Of a DNA stretch of 64,000 nt, positions 1 through 12,045 are shown piece after piece. The DNA lies in the NCBI GenBank assembly GCA_013180625.2, contig SNVD02011208.1, positions 484,501 to 548,500 on the forward strand. Reading direction: 5' to 3'. Origin of the DNA: Boswellia sacra (lineage: Eukaryota > Streptophyta > Magnoliopsida > Sapindales > Burseraceae). The notes under the pieces are model-generated. The model ran no database searches, was not told the origin of the DNA, and worked only from the letters and a program-made list of their open reading frames with translations. Both the position numbers and the translations under genes were made by a program. How positions within the stretch are numbered: the stretch's first letter is position 1; every line of letters starts with the position of its first letter.

Positions 1-83
1 AGATATTTGTTTTCTCTATATTGCTATTACAGCTTTATATATATTTTATTGAGCAACTGTAAAGTTGTACAATTTTGATGCAG

Positions 84-155
84 GTTGGTCTATCAGGTGG
101 AGTTCTTTTCATTGTTTTCGGAATCCAATCCTTCCTTTCTTCGGTTGAATCATAA
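84..155 (+). CDS. Terminal exon of a GDT1-like (UPF0016/TMEM165-type) membrane transporter, partial
   Basis: A splice acceptor (TTTTGATGCAG) at 83 is followed by 24 codons ending in TAA at 153-155. They encode a short hydrophobic tail with the motif SGGVLFIVFGIQSF, ending SSVES. This Gly-Gly-Val-Leu-Phe pattern at the end of the last membrane helix is what I associate with plant GDT1-like proteins, which move Mn2+/Ca2+ across Golgi or plastid membranes. Everything upstream lies outside the window, so the family call rests on one helix only. The exon is in a codon phase that starts cleanly at the acceptor. Another multi-pass membrane protein with a similar final helix is possible. Confidence 0.45.
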   Translation, partial: VGLSGGVLFIVFGIQSFLSSVES

Positions 156-1680
156 AAACCTTCTTTTAGTGGTTAGTATGTAATTTCAATTTAAATAGCA
201 TTTGCTAGAAAAATACATTTTCTGCTTTTGGCCTATCTGAGAAGCTGGGAAGGTCAGTCTAACTATTAATCCATTAGAAGTAAAAATTTCGCCACAGAGT
301 CAAATCACTGAATTTAATAAAACAAAGATGCCTCACTTATATAAAATCGCGAAATATAAAATTCTAAATTGATTGACTGATAAATTGTTGGTTTGTTTCT
401 CGTTTTAGGCACTGGATATGTAGGTACACACACTCCCCATACATGGATGCACCTGCACCTATATAATATATTATTGAACTGAGTTTCAAGAGCAGGAAAC
501 AATTATAAGACTAGAAACGTCACATGTTCTTTGAGCTTGGTGAAGGTGCCCCTCCCCCCCAAATAACTGGACGCACATGCATGCATGCTTATTATGTTGG
601 ATGCTGCCCACTGTCCACTGCTTTTAAGCCTAAAAACATTGACTTAGCTTTATGCCTACCACTTGCCTGCAGGGGTTGAAGGCCAATTCACCAATTAAAG
701 AACATTTCACGATGAGTCAATGACCTTTAGTAGAATTATCACTTGCAAAGTCCGGCATTGTGATTATATACAAGAGCATGAATGATTCAAACGGAAGTAA
801 ACTGGTTTATCTAAGGGCAACATCTTTTATATAGATTATGTCGTGTTGATGTCATCTTTAGCATATTTGAATTGATGAATTTTTCTTTTGCCTCTCGTAC
901 TCTCTCTTGTACCCCACTTAAATAAAACATAGATGGAAATTTATTAAATTTAACTCAAATGATAGTCGAGACTCGAAACTCCATGTGCTAAATTTAACTT
1001 GCTACTTTCATTCTTCCTTCTTTTAGAGCTGATGAGCAGATTCAGGATCACTTATCCTCCAATGTTTAAGAGTCTTTCGTTGGTTCAATGTGTTTTCTGC
1101 GGAGAAGGGGGAAAAAGTGATCAACTGCTAAATATACTCGTGGGTTAGCAGACACAGTGTGATGAGTGTCACTGGATTGGACGGTTGCACTGCAACATTG
1201 GTTCACTGTACGCAAGGCTGAGGCTCCCATTTGAAGGACGGTCATTATGAAGCACAAATTTTAAAAACATTTCAGCCACTATTAAGATTTGACGTGCCCT
1301 TTGTTGAATGGTTTGTCGTAAGCTCGTTCTGCTCTTTTCCTCAATTGTTTTTATTCGTGATATTTCGTGTTAAGTCTGTAATAAAACATAATTGTCAATT
1401 CCGAGCAAATCAATGAATGGAAATTACCAGGCCAATCATCGACAAACAAGGTACTCCTTGGAGATATCTAACAACAGTTTACTCTAGGTAGATGACAAAT
1501 CTGACAACATTAAACAACTCGCATTTTCATTTTTATTCAAAATTACTACCACCCTCTTGTCTTCAATTTGACCATAGGATGACTGAGATTCATACAAATA
1601 TGATAACTAATGACTTTATATACACCATCTAACACTTTAAAACCAGTAATAAACTTGTGGATTCCTTCCTATGTCTGCGT
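156..1680. other. Intergenic region, no gene recognised
   Basis: AT-rich sequence between the converging ends of the GDT1-like gene (+) and CLPS1 (-). It probably includes both 3' untranslated regions. The open frames near 1066-1416 are short, lack splice context and show no motif, so I see no gene here. Confidence 0.6.
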
Positions 1681-3709
1681 TTAGCAACCACCACTTGCAG
1701 GTTCGATAGAACTCAACAGCCCATTGCCTCTCAATTGCATGCAGTGTTCCTCAGCATCAGCCTGAGAACAAATTATCACGACTGACAAACCATTGTAGTG
1801 TGCCTCTTGCATGATATTCACTGCATTGTCCAAGGTCATCCCAGGAATCACCTTCATCAAAACTTGGACAACATATTCCCGTTTATTGTAGTTGTCGTTG
1901 TGCAGGATAACACGATAAGGTGGTGTTGTTTTCCTAGATTTCCTGCACAAAGGTAAATGGTATCAGAAGGTGCACCATCTTTGATTCAACATAAAAAAGC
2001 AAAATTCTGAAACAGTGTGGGAATGCATCAATAAACAATTCCAAATTAATTCACGTGGAATTTCACTTGGTGACACCAGAACAGATTTGAATTCAAATTA
2101 GTGGCTTTAGCTTGAGATACATGAAAATGCGAACTTCCTCACATTGAGATTGATTTTATATTAGGCTAACTTAAAAAAGATCATCACTCAGAACCAGTTG
2201 TTGAAAGAGGGACATGGGCAGAGCATAAAAATACATTCCTATCTTCTGACATTTTGCATAAAATGAATGATTTCGAGACTTGAACCTAAGCACATGTGCT
2301 TCTCAAACCAAGACTTCTAAAATTACACTAGAAAATGACCCTTACTTACTAACAGGTCTGAAAGAATAATGTGTTGATGACTCTTACATACGATCTCAAG
2401 AGCACAGAATTTCAACTGTTTTATGACCAAAAACTACATGTATGACATTGAGGACAAACTACCGTATGAAAATTCCCCATATAACATATTAAAAGGAACA
2501 GCTCTTTAATTGGAGGGCATGTACTACCTCAAATCAAACTCAGATTCACGGCCAGGGGTGGTTCTCTCTATAACCGGCCTCTCCAACACCCCTCCTTTAC
2601 CTGGTCCTGTTGCCGACACAGCCATGAGAATGCCTCGATTGGTGCATGCCCCTCTGCAAAGAGAGTGTTTGTCCCCTATCGTACATATTATCATATATCA
2701 TCATCCTAGATAATCACTCCGTTGACAATGTATTTGGAAATTTACATCATGACAAAAAAAAAAAGGAACTAAATAGACATGAAAGAAGTGTTTTAATGTG
2801 TCCACTTGGGAGATGGAAAACAGCAAAGATAAGTAATAAAAGTAGTACTGCAATAGCTTCACCATAATGGAAAATTTTTTTTCTCTCGTTTCTGTTAAAT
2901 TATCTAGAGGCGCACACACCACAAAAAAAAAAAAAAGGATTTCTGCTTAAATCTATCCACTTACAAAAAATTTTAAAAAGAAAAATGCAGGGAATATTAT
3001 GTTATTTATCAATTTTTTGGATAATCCGGAACTCCTCTAAGTTGCGCAACAGATTGAGAACTGGAAACAATTACCAAATTCTACAATCTTGATAATCAGA
3101 AAACCCATGAAATAAAATATCCAAGACAGGTGGCTCCAAGGGGACTTGAGCTTGGAGCCTTGAATAGAAACTACTATTTATTTTTCTTCCACTTACGTAT
3201 CCAAACAAGAACTCTAATAAGAAACTCTAAGCTTCATCTCCAAATACTACAACAACAACATTCATTCTCTATGTTATGTATCTTTTAAAGAAAATTTAGC
3301 AAAACCCATCAAGTAATTCTCTTCAGAATCAGCTAACCTCAATTTGAGACAATAATAATAAGAAATCACATACAACCCAATTGAGCTAGGCAAAAAAAAA
3401 AAAAAAAAAAGCAAAAAACTAAGATGAAAGTCATACTGAAAAACATCTTAAGCAAGAATTACAGACTCTTTCCAATCAAACCCAAAACTTTAACATGCAA
3501 CAATTGATCCAAGAGTTGAAGTAGGTTGTTAGTGCAATAAAATCAAAGCCTAAATCTTAAAGATAGCTAGTCCGAGTGTTTCAAACAAATTATGGATGAA
3601 TCAGATAACAAGAAAGATTAAAAGAAAGAAAAGAAGAAGAAGAACCTGGTTTGGAATTGAAGACAGTGTTGGGTGAAAGAGCGAGTCTTCCACAAATTGC
3701 AGTCTCCAT
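1681..3709 (-). CDS. CLPS1: ATP-dependent Clp protease adaptor CLPS1, chloroplastic
   Basis: Three exons read on the minus strand: 3709-3646, 2675-2528 and 1942-1681, totalling 474 nt (157 aa plus stop). Exon 1 starts METAICGRLALSP and encodes the plastid transit peptide. Exon 2 continues GDKHSLCRGACTNRG and ends in the acidic linker TTPGRESEFDLR. Exon 3 is the ClpS core: PPYRVILHNDNYNKREYVVQ, then VLMKVIPGM, and the C-terminal GNGLLSSIEP. ClpS binds N-degron substrates in the stroma and hands them to the ClpC/ClpP protease; the HNDNYN segment carries the conserved Asn-Asp pair of the substrate pocket. The length matches the plant family (about 159 aa). All junctions are GT..AG and keep phase. 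The gene looks intact. Confidence 0.95.
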
Positions 3710-3710
3710 T

Positions 3711-3730
3711 CTCTCTCTCTCTCTCTCTCT
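3711..3730. repeat. (CT)10 microsatellite in the CLPS1 leader
   Basis: Ten CT units lie one base upstream of the CLPS1 start codon, reading as (GA)n in the sense of the gene. GA-rich leaders are common in plant genes and this one is likely to vary in length between individuals. Confidence 0.9.
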
Positions 3731-3809
3731 ATAAAAATGAAAATGAATAATTAATAATAATATGTTACAGACTGAAAACTGGTGGCTGTGGTAGGAGGCA
3801 ATTACATAA

Positions 3810-3860
3810 AAAGACGTCGTTTTCGGTCCTCAGGCGCTTCTCCAAAACGACGCGTTTTGC
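3810..3860. promoter_or_regulatory. ACGT-core motifs upstream of CLPS1
   Basis: AAAAAGACGTCGTTTTCGG (from 3809) and AAAACGACGCGTTTT (3844-3858) lie about 100-150 bp upstream of the CLPS1 start. The first has a palindromic GACGTC core typical of bZIP sites; paired AAACGACG boxes are frequent in plant housekeeping promoters. A role in CLPS1 transcription is inferred from position only. Confidence 0.35.
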
Positions 3861-6800
3861 TTCATTACCTCTCATTCATTTTTTATCCCAAAAAAATCCA
3901 TGGACCTTACTAAAGTTGGCATGACATATAAAAGTTGACTCCCCCCACGCCACACCCCTCAAATGACTCCTCACAGGCAATAATATTCTTTAATATTTTA
4001 ATAAAATTTATAATGTAATAATGTTTTGCTTTATAGTCTTGATATAGAATCTTATTAGAGTTGTTATGATCGATAATTGATAGATTGTTACGTGAAATAT
4101 AACAAAAATAATTAAATCAAAGCACACAAATTTATGCGGTTTGGTTATAAACAATCTACGTCCACATGCAACCAAAGCTATAAATCATTATATTGTTCTT
4201 AGCTTTACATTACTCAAGAACTATTATAATAATAAAACCTTTACTCTAATTCACCTAGTCTATGAAAAACTGTTATTCCCCACGAACACAATACTAGTGA
4301 CCCAACACTCCCTTGTCGTTGCGCACTCAGCACAATACTGTCAAATAAATCATAACAGATGAACATATACTTAGACTTGATACATGTGATTACTTAATTG
4401 ATTTAAACACTACACAATCTAACAAATCACAAAGGCTTTGTAGCTTTCAACTAACACATATATGACGGACACACAAATGATTTTCTCTCTACTTGTTTGA
4501 GCATTGTGCCCATCCTTTGACATCATCTATTTATATGTTTGCTGCTTTCCTTATTGCTTATCCGTTTCCTTCTCTTGCGAGATATCAGATCCCTTTTGGA
4601 AATAAACATTAATTAGGAGTATAAGAGAAACAGGATAATGTGAATTCTCCTCAACATATAAAACTATTTCCTAGTTGTCCTAGAGTGAATTAGGATTATG
4701 TCCTAATGTAATTCTAAGTGAAATAAGACTTAAACACGTCTCCTAATTCAACAAGAATTATCCTAACAAAGTTAGTTGAGTTCTAGGCAACTTAGTAAAT
4801 AGGAATTCAACCAGCATTAGGAAAACGAACTAAACTTAGGAAAACTTTGGCTTAGGATCAAATAATTCTCATAAGATGACAACAAATTAGAAACGTGTAA
4901 CAACCTACAGTGAAACTGTCAAAATTTGTAGTTTCATACTATAAGGATACATTATTTGCCTTCTTATAGTAGAAAAGGATTTACAAAGAAAAAAAAAAGT
5001 TAAGGATGTTATGACATTCAATGAGCATTTGAACAACATCGCGTCTACGAGCGTCTAATATAGGGCATTTAAGCATTTGAGCATTTGACTAGCATCAATT
5101 TTCGACATCGATTTTGTGCATTTGAGTGACATTAGACTTTAGGTGTTCAAATGACAATGGTTGGATGAGAAAAGGTTAAGGCGTTTGATCGTGATGTTTA
5201 GTGAAGTTATGTTTGATTTGTATGGTGAGGTTTTACTCGTAAGGTTGGGATTTGAGTTTGGATTCAACTGTTCTATTTGAATAACTATGTGATGTTTATT
5301 AATTGCAACTTCATTTATTATTCTGTTTTAGGATAATCTCAAGCTCTGCACAGATACTTGACTCTAGAAGGCCTTAAATCTTTCTCAGAAAGCTGGTGTC
5401 AAAAAGGTTTGAATCCTTCCATGAAAAACATGACAAACATAACCAGACATGATCACAATAACTCAGTCATGACTCAGCAAAAATATATTTCTCTTTGGTT
5501 AAACAAAAATCATTATAGAAACTTTAATGGTTTTTTTCAAAGTCAACCAATCTACTATCAAAACACTTCAAAGCATTTTGACACCACCAATGCCTATGAA
5601 AAGATATGTTGGAGGCTTTCTCTTTATCTTATTCAGAAGTAGTTCAACATCTTTGATTAGTTTCTTGCTACAAAAATAGTTTTACGTTTTTTATTAATCA
5701 AACTTGAAGCTATGCAAAAAAGACTTAAGGGTTCTCCACCCGATTATGGTTTTAGAAGAAATTTAGTTTTTATGAACCAACTTTCTGCTCCTAAAAAAGG
5801 TTTAGCACAATTCTAACTAACATGTTAATTTGGAAAAGGAAACATCCTCACAATCTGGATTTCGACTAGCCTAGAAAACGTTGCACTATTGTTATTTATT
5901 CATCAAGCCATAAAAGGAGTACCTTGGGGCTTCCTCTTGGAATAAAGATCTTCCATGTGTTTAACAAAAGTGTTATAGAGTCTCACCAATTAGTTGTTAC
6001 TGCAAATCTAACCTCATTAATTTGGATATTTTACGTCATTCTTATGATGAATGAGTTACCAAGGCTTCCTCTTTAAACATGATGATTTCTAAACTTTTGA
6101 AAGGAAACACATTAGCAAAAACGACGTCACTGTCTTTATGATCAACATCCTGGGAAAGAACGACATCGAGAGCAAAGATAAATCTCAGATAGAAATCGTA
6201 CCAAAGTAATTTCCTTCTAAGAGTTTTTTATCAATAGCACGGGGGGCTTCCGCCAACTTGGTTATACAAATAGTAAAGTATTAAAGAAAAAATCAATAAA
6301 GGAAAGAAAAGAAGTTCAGATTACCAACCAAAGTAATGAACATTGAGCTTTTATCTTTGTTTGATTCATCCCCAAAAAAGAAACTCCCTCTTCACACTGC
6401 TTCTATTTGTTAGCTTATATGCTTCTTCTTTTCATTAAATACGTTAAAGAATGTTTTTAAGGTAATAATTAACTTGTCTTTTTCTTTTTGTTTGATTAAA
6501 TGAAATTATTTGTTGTAGAGAGTTGAATTTATATCATCATGATAACAAGTGTCAAAGGAATTTAATATCTCACAAAATCATTTTGGCATCAATTTTATTA
6601 CCAAATGCATTACCAACCTTTGGACAAAATTTGAGACCTAAGGCAATGCTATCTACTACACCAGATACTTATTTGTTCCTTCAGAGTTTCTTTTTATATA
6701 TAAATAACTATTTGTTCTTGGGTACTCCTCTCCCCCTATTCCCATTAGATTTTTTTTTTCCTTAAGCTTATATATTAAACATTTGTATTAGATTAACACT

Positions 6801-7185
6801 ATAAGATTTGTTTCACCACATATCATGATCATTGAAATTGTAGTAATATGAGATTCTTTTAGTATTATTTATATATTACTATAACTTTCATGGCGTAGTT
6901 GTGGGAATGCTACACAACTTCTTGTATTCTATGAAATTAATTAATCATATTCTTTTATATATGCCTTAGTTTTAACTAGAAGAGCTTTCACTATGGCTCA
7001 CTAGCCCTTAAAAAAGTACAATTAATGTTTATTTACATAAAAAATCAAAATTATAACTTAATTTCTTTTGATCAAGAAATTAACTTGTCTTTTTCTCTTT
7101 ATGTGATTAAACATCTACTACAAGAAAACCTTCAATTTAAGAACAGGCTTTGATGGAGGCTAAGAAAGAAAAAGAAGTTTACATT
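3861..7185. other. Intergenic region with a possible old LTR remnant
   Basis: No gene is recognised. Around 4116-4170 the string ATTTATGCGGTTTGGTTAT followed by CTACGTCCACATGC resembles a segment that recurs in plant Ty1/copia LTRs, so a decayed solo LTR may lie at about 4030-4900; I could not define its ends. The 94-codon open frame at 5358-5642 has no recognisable domain and I do not call it. The remainder is low-complexity AT-rich DNA. Confidence 0.4.
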
Positions 7186-7205
7186 CACTACAAGAAAATA
7201 GGTTT

Positions 7206-7512
7206 TTTACCGCGGGCCGAAACCGCGGTAAAAATCCTTCTACGGGGGGCACACGGCGGTTTCAGCCTGCCGTATAAAATGGCGCCGTAAAAACCCATTT
7301 TATTTTTTACCGCGGTTTTGGCCCGCGGTAAAAGGCCTTTTACCGCGGGCGCTCAACCCGCCGTAAAAATTCGTGGTCTTACGTAAAATTATTTACCGCG
7401 GACAGGTGGCCCGCCGTAAAAAACGGCCGCATTATTTACCGCGGGCTGATGGCCCGCCGTAAAAAGCTGCCGCATTATTTACCGCGGGATGATGGCCCGC
7501 CGTAAAAAGTCT
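7206..7512. repeat. CACTA subterminal repeats (GC-rich family)
   Basis: At least six direct or inverted copies of a TTTACCGCGGGC...GCCCGCCGTAAAAA unit. Subterminal motif clusters are where CACTA transposases bind. The GC content contrasts sharply with the AT-rich surroundings, and the facing copies would fold into hairpins. Confidence 0.8.
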
Positions 7513-7821
7513 ACATGCAATTCTAGTGAAACGAATTGAGAATTCATATCAAATTCAGTAAGTCAAAAGTGCCCAGAGGCAACAAATAGTAATTAATTAT
7601 ATACTTATCCATTTCTTCTGAGATGCAGAATAAAGAGTTAAAACTCAATTGAGGAGATTAATAGTAGCATAATCCGACATCCAGAGTCAAGAGTAGTTAA
7701 AACACACATCAAATATAATACTGTCTTAAAACAATTCAGGTTCCTATAGAGATATAGAAGCTCCACCACTACAAATTCACTTAATATCTTGACAAGGTTT
7801 TACAACAATCATCATAATCAC

Positions 7822-8692
7822 AGCTAGTGCAATGCATGCCCCAAGAGATTCTCCAACAAGATATACAGGTCTACTTGGTAAACGTTGACTTTTTGACCAT
7901 ACCGTTTCCTCCACCAACCGCACAAGGCCTGCATCATATGAATAATGGATTACATTACAGCTCCATTTGGTAACATGAAATTATGATGCAGAATTAAGTG
8001 GGATTAAATTTGAGGTTTTCTTCGCTCACAACAATTAATAATAATGATAATAGAGATTGGAATTTCTCATTCCAATTGCATATGACAAAAACCAACAAAA
8101 GAGCAATTGACAAGGACAAAAAGACCTGTAAATGATGTTCGATCCTTGACTGGAATATGCAAGCACCATATGTCAAATATCCTTCATTCATTAAGAAATA
8201 ATAAATCAGGAAGCATAACTAATGAAATGATAAGAAAGCTGGATGATTAGATAGTAAGGGCAAGTTAGCTATAGGTGCTAGAAACGATTTTAAGAAGTTT
8301 CAACTGTTCTGATAAATACATTAAGGATGAATTTGGGAATGCTTTTCAGTAGAAACATTTTATATAAGAAAGCAACTAAAAGCATTTCCGAGATAAAAGC
8401 TAGAGCACTTTTGTAATCTCAAGTGTGTTTTAAAAAAGGCACTTATCAAGTGCATCTTTAAAAACCACTTCAAATGTTTTTTTCTTTCTGAATTTCCAAA
8501 AGCACTTAAGTAAACACCACAACAGAAACTGAAGGCGCTTTAATAACAACAAAATAAATTAAAAAAAGCTCCCAAACACACCATAAATTAATCAAATTTC
8601 AGAAATTACTTACTTTTTGAGCACATGATGATGCTTTAATAGTCCAAGCCCTACATCGTCGATTCCTTCAACATTGAGAACGAAAACAAAAC
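7822..8692 (-). pseudogene. Captured fragment of a phytyl ester synthase (PES)-like alpha/beta hydrolase gene
   Basis: Three exons in order: 8692-8614, 8181-8126 and 7928-7822. They encode FVFVLNVEGIDDVGLGLLKH, then IFDIWCLHIPVKDRTSFTG, then VRLVEETVW...RPVYLVGESLGACIALA. The junction codons join in frame across both introns. The first block matches the LFLPGIDG-type entrance motif and the last holds the nucleophile elbow of the PES/ELT family of plastid acyltransferase-hydrolases. Here the elbow is GESLGA where the family usually has GDSFGG. The exons upstream and downstream, including the acyltransferase half, are missing. The segment lies entirely inside a CACTA element, so it is a transduplicated copy rather than a resident gene. 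Confidence 0.75.
8332..8577. mobile_element. hAT-like MITE nested in the CACTA element
   Basis: The ends TTTGGGAATGCTTTTC and AAAAAAAGCTCCCAAA form an imperfect terminal inverted repeat, and the interior is AT-rich with many AAGCAC/GTGCTT motifs. This TTTGGGA terminus is typical of short hAT-derived plant MITEs. No clear 8-bp duplication is visible. It sits in the intron between the first two captured hydrolase exons, so it may have been carried along. Confidence 0.45.
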
Positions 8693-10179
8693 CTGATGAG
8701 GACAAATGGATTTTTTTGGGGAAAAAAGTTGTATAAGTTTTCCAGGATTAGAGAAACCAGCAAAGGTATGTAACAATAACAATGAAATGATTAATAAATT
8801 TCAAGGAGAAAATAATTCATAAAGAATATATAAGGGGTAAACCTTGGCTTTTGGAGCCAACCGAGCCATAAGGGCTGCAGCGGCATTTCCAGCATTATTT
8901 TCTTTTATAAAGCTGATAGTTGAATTGATAATAAGCAGAGCTACGATGCCACAAAAGCAATTCTACCCAAAAACATAAAACATACTAGAATAACTTCCCC
9001 ACATAAGGCATCTGTAATTCTACCCAAAGTTTCCATCATTAAAAAGCAAGCACCTGCTTAGCCCAATTCTGGTCATTACTCTGCACATTATGTTGAAAGG
9101 TTATTCCCAAAAGCATGCAAAGTTATATAAATAAGTAGCTTCTTGATGGACAATAAAAGCAATATCTCACGACTTACACTCTCTTTTGATAAACAGTCGG
9201 CACACGATTGAGACCAAGATCCCCTTTTTCTACTATTTATATGCAACTAATAGTTATAGAAATAGAATCTATATGGGTATACATTTACAATACATAATTT
9301 GCCCGATTCTGCTTTCAGGCTTATCAATAATTTAACAACTTTGAAAACTCTCTTATTGAACCTTTTCTTACCAAAAAGTCCTCCACATTTCCCATCACAA
9401 TTCCCAAAACCCTACATTGCGTTCAGCATAAGCACAGCATAACATTAGACATCTTTGGTAGCTTTTCTCTTTTATTTTGTATGATTACGAAGAAGAAGAG
9501 GAATACGTATTATACAAGTGGAATATACAGATACAACTCTGATGTATAACTATTATATTATACACATAAACATTGACAGTCTTTCATGAGTAGGATTTCT
9601 ATGTTGCACTCAACAAGACCCAGTAAATATGATACCGTGCTGAGAATGAGAACACACAAATGATTCTTTTGTCTTGTAAATTTCTGGGCTGCAAATTGAA
9701 ATGGAATGGCAAACCTCTGCCATTTCTATTTCTTGCTATATGGGGATCCATATTTCTCGAACTAAATTAGAGAAAACCCACTCATAAAATGGTTTAGCTT
9801 TAACCCAATGTCTCAACACAGGCCTTAATACCTGAAATTTCAAGGAACAGGCAATAGACCTTCGTATCTGAGTAAGCTAAAATTTTTGGCGCTGCGTGAG
9901 TTGAAGAGGCTGCTCGTCGGATGATTATCTTCCTACCGGATTCCAACTCTGTTAACGCCTCTGAAGGTGGTGAGCCGAATGAGAAGCAATTGAAGGTTTG
10001 CTGATTTATGGAAAGGAAAGTGATTTTGGGGCTTTAGGCGTCTGGGGAAATGGAATAAACAAATGAAAAAAAAAACCTTTACTTGAAGAAATTCTGCTGA
10101 TATCACTGCTGGAAAGAGCTAGAAATGCTGCTGAACCTCTGCGCATAGCTTCTCCAGCTTGGCTACAGATTGAATGGAA

Positions 10180-10385
10180 GAGAGAGATGGAGACGAGATT
10201 GAGAAATTAGGGATTTAGAGATAGAAGGGCTTGAGGAGATGAGATGGAGAGAGCTAGAGAGGGTTGGGAAATTAGGGATATAGAGACAGAGATGGAGAGA
10301 GCTAGAAAGAGATTGGGAAATTAGGGATGTAGAGACAGAGATAGAGAGATTGGGAAGTTAGAGATGGAGAGGAGAGAGCTACGAG
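10180..10385. repeat. Purine-rich degenerate tandem repeats
   Basis: Three to four imperfect copies of a unit of about 60 bp built on GGGAAATTAGGGAT followed by AGAGACAGAGATGGAGAGAG. They lie just inside the right subterminal region of the CACTA element. No coding function is seen. Confidence 0.7.
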
Positions 10386-10582
10386 CAGAACACGATAGGG
10401 ATACAGAAAATGAGGAAGAAAATAAGTTTTATGATTAGCTTCTACTGCGGTTCTTTAAAAACTGTCGTAGACGTAATACTTTTACTTCGGGCGTGGTAGC
10501 CTGCAGTAGATTTTAATCTTTTACAACATTTTCAAATGCCCGCCGTAAATGATTGCCGTAAAAACTTATTTTTCTAATAGTG

Positions 10583-11079
10583 ATTGCAACTTAATTAGAA
10601 ATATTTATGTTCATATAATTTTTTTCTTTGTTGTGTTTAATGGAGTTTCGACATTGGCTTATTTTCCTTACATCTTACAAGATATTGTCAAAGCAAAGAA
10701 AAGTAGCCAATATCATGTGGTTAGTTAAAGTGTTCATAATAAATGTTAAGGTATTGCTGCATAAGCATATTCAAAAAGTGATGAGTTTGAATGCATTGAA
10801 TTTTAAAGTGATAGGAATTTTATTATGCACTTATTGTTACGTGACGATAGACCTCTCAAGGTAGCAAACTTAGCTTTACCTATATAAAAGTGACTAAACT
10901 CAATAATAAGAGTTGCAAGTTACAAACACAAACTCAACTATCAAGTTTTAAAGCATTTTGCATAATTTGTTCCATTCTTACTCTTATTAATATGACTGAT
11001 AGAATTTATTAAACCCTAATTACATTATCAAGTTCAAAACATGTGAGCATATTTCTTGGAAACTTAGCATAAATACTTG
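10583..11079. other. Intergenic, nothing recognised
   Basis: AT-rich spacer between two CACTA ends. A 78-codon open frame at 10628-10864 has no motif and ends in low-complexity sequence, so it is not called. Confidence 0.6.
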
Positions 11080-11250
11080 CACTACTAGAAATTTTTGTAT
11101 ACTTGTCATATAAATTTTCAAATATTTGGGGGTTTCTTGTAATAATGTCAATTATTGTATGGTTTTACAAGTCAAATTTGGATGTTGTTCATATTTGTGA
11201 GATGATCCATGTCAAAATTTGTCGTTTGCAAAAATGCAGGACAAATATGT
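11080..11250. mobile_element. Orphan CACTA-type left end
   Basis: CACTACTAGAAATTTTTG begins at 11080 and is followed by CTTGTCATATAAATTTTC and other TTTGTC/GACAAATAT motifs resembling CACTA subterminal repeats. A pyrimidine-rich leader (TACCCTAGTCGCCC) follows at about 11300, matching the layout of the intact element at 13232. I could not find a partner right end with the same 3-bp flank (TTG), so this is a truncated or unresolved element. Confidence 0.5.
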
Positions 11251-11510
11251 AAAAACAACTAAAAAAAACCCTCTTTCTATGTTTCTTTCCCTCTCCCTCA
11301 TTACCCTAGTCGCCCTCTTTCTATTTTCACCTTACCTCTCCTTGTTACCCTAGCCACTCCTTACCCAGTGAAAGTGTGGAGAGATTGTCGAAGCCTTAGG
11401 TTAATAGTTTAATCAAAGCCTTAGGTAGTCGTCACAGAAAGCACAAGCTGGCACCCTACTCATGCCTCCCTCAACCACAACAAAGCAATCGATTTTTGTC
11501 TTTCATTTGT

Positions 11511-12045
11511 GTTAAGTTTGTCACTTTTCTAGAAGCTTAAACTTATAGATGTGGATTTAATAATAATAATTTAAGCCTTGTAATATGCCTCCTCACGTGT
11601 AAGGGCCCGTTGCACTTGCAACGTGGATCAAATAGAGCCTCACATGCCTCAACGGGTCCTACAAATAGGTCAAATAACAACACTTATTTTTATTAATTTT
11701 AAATAACACGGAGAGGATTCGAACCTACGATCGTTTGGTCATGATGGCTCTGATACCATGTTAAGTTTTAAGCTTTTAGAAAAGTGGCAAACTTAATATG
11801 GTATTAGAGGTATAATGACCCAACGGTCATAGGTTCAAATCTCCTCTATGTTATTTAAAAACGAATTAAAAAAGTGTTGTCATTCGGCTCACTTTAAGAC
11901 CCGTTGAGGTATGTGAGGCTTGATCTGGTCCATGTAGTAAGTGTATGGGGCCCTTGCACATGAGGGGGTGAATTAAAGGGCTTAAAGTAATAATGTTAAT
12001 CTCACATCTACAAGCTTAAACTTTTAGAAAAATAGCAAACTTAAC
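11511..12045. repeat. Foldback element: near-complete 535-bp palindrome
   Basis: The left arm (about 11511-11778) and right arm (about 11779-12045) are inverted, diverged copies of each other. The termini are GTTAAGTTTGTCACTTTTC and, on the other strand, GTTAAGTTTGCTATTTTTC. A third copy of the terminal motif sits at the centre (AAGCTTTTAGAAAAGTGGC at about 11770). Shared blocks include CCTCACATGCCTCAACGGGT against CCTCACATACCTCAACGGGT. Each arm contains a GGTTCGAATCC-like string similar to a polymerase III B box. No coding frame is seen. Confidence 0.85.

Larger units (their letters stand above)
7186..10582. mobile_element. Non-autonomous CACTA (En/Spm) transposon carrying a hydrolase gene fragment
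   Basis: The left end is CACTACAAGAAAATAGG. The right end, read inward on the other strand, is CACTATTAGAAAAATAAG, and both continue into GTTTTTAC-type sequence. The 3-bp flanks are identical (ATT at 7183-7185 and 10583-10585), as expected for CACTA insertion. Subterminal GC-rich motifs (TACCGCGGGC / GCCCGCCGTAAAA) crowd 7206-7512 and recur near 10440-10560. No transposase is visible in 3397 bp, so the element must depend on a relative. The interior holds three exons of a host hydrolase gene on the minus strand, a nested MITE-like repeat and purine-rich tandem repeats. Confidence 0.9.

Noticed and set aside
5358..5642. 94-codon open frame as a small gene
   Set aside because: No recognisable domain, no splice or promoter context and a composition like the AT-rich flanks.
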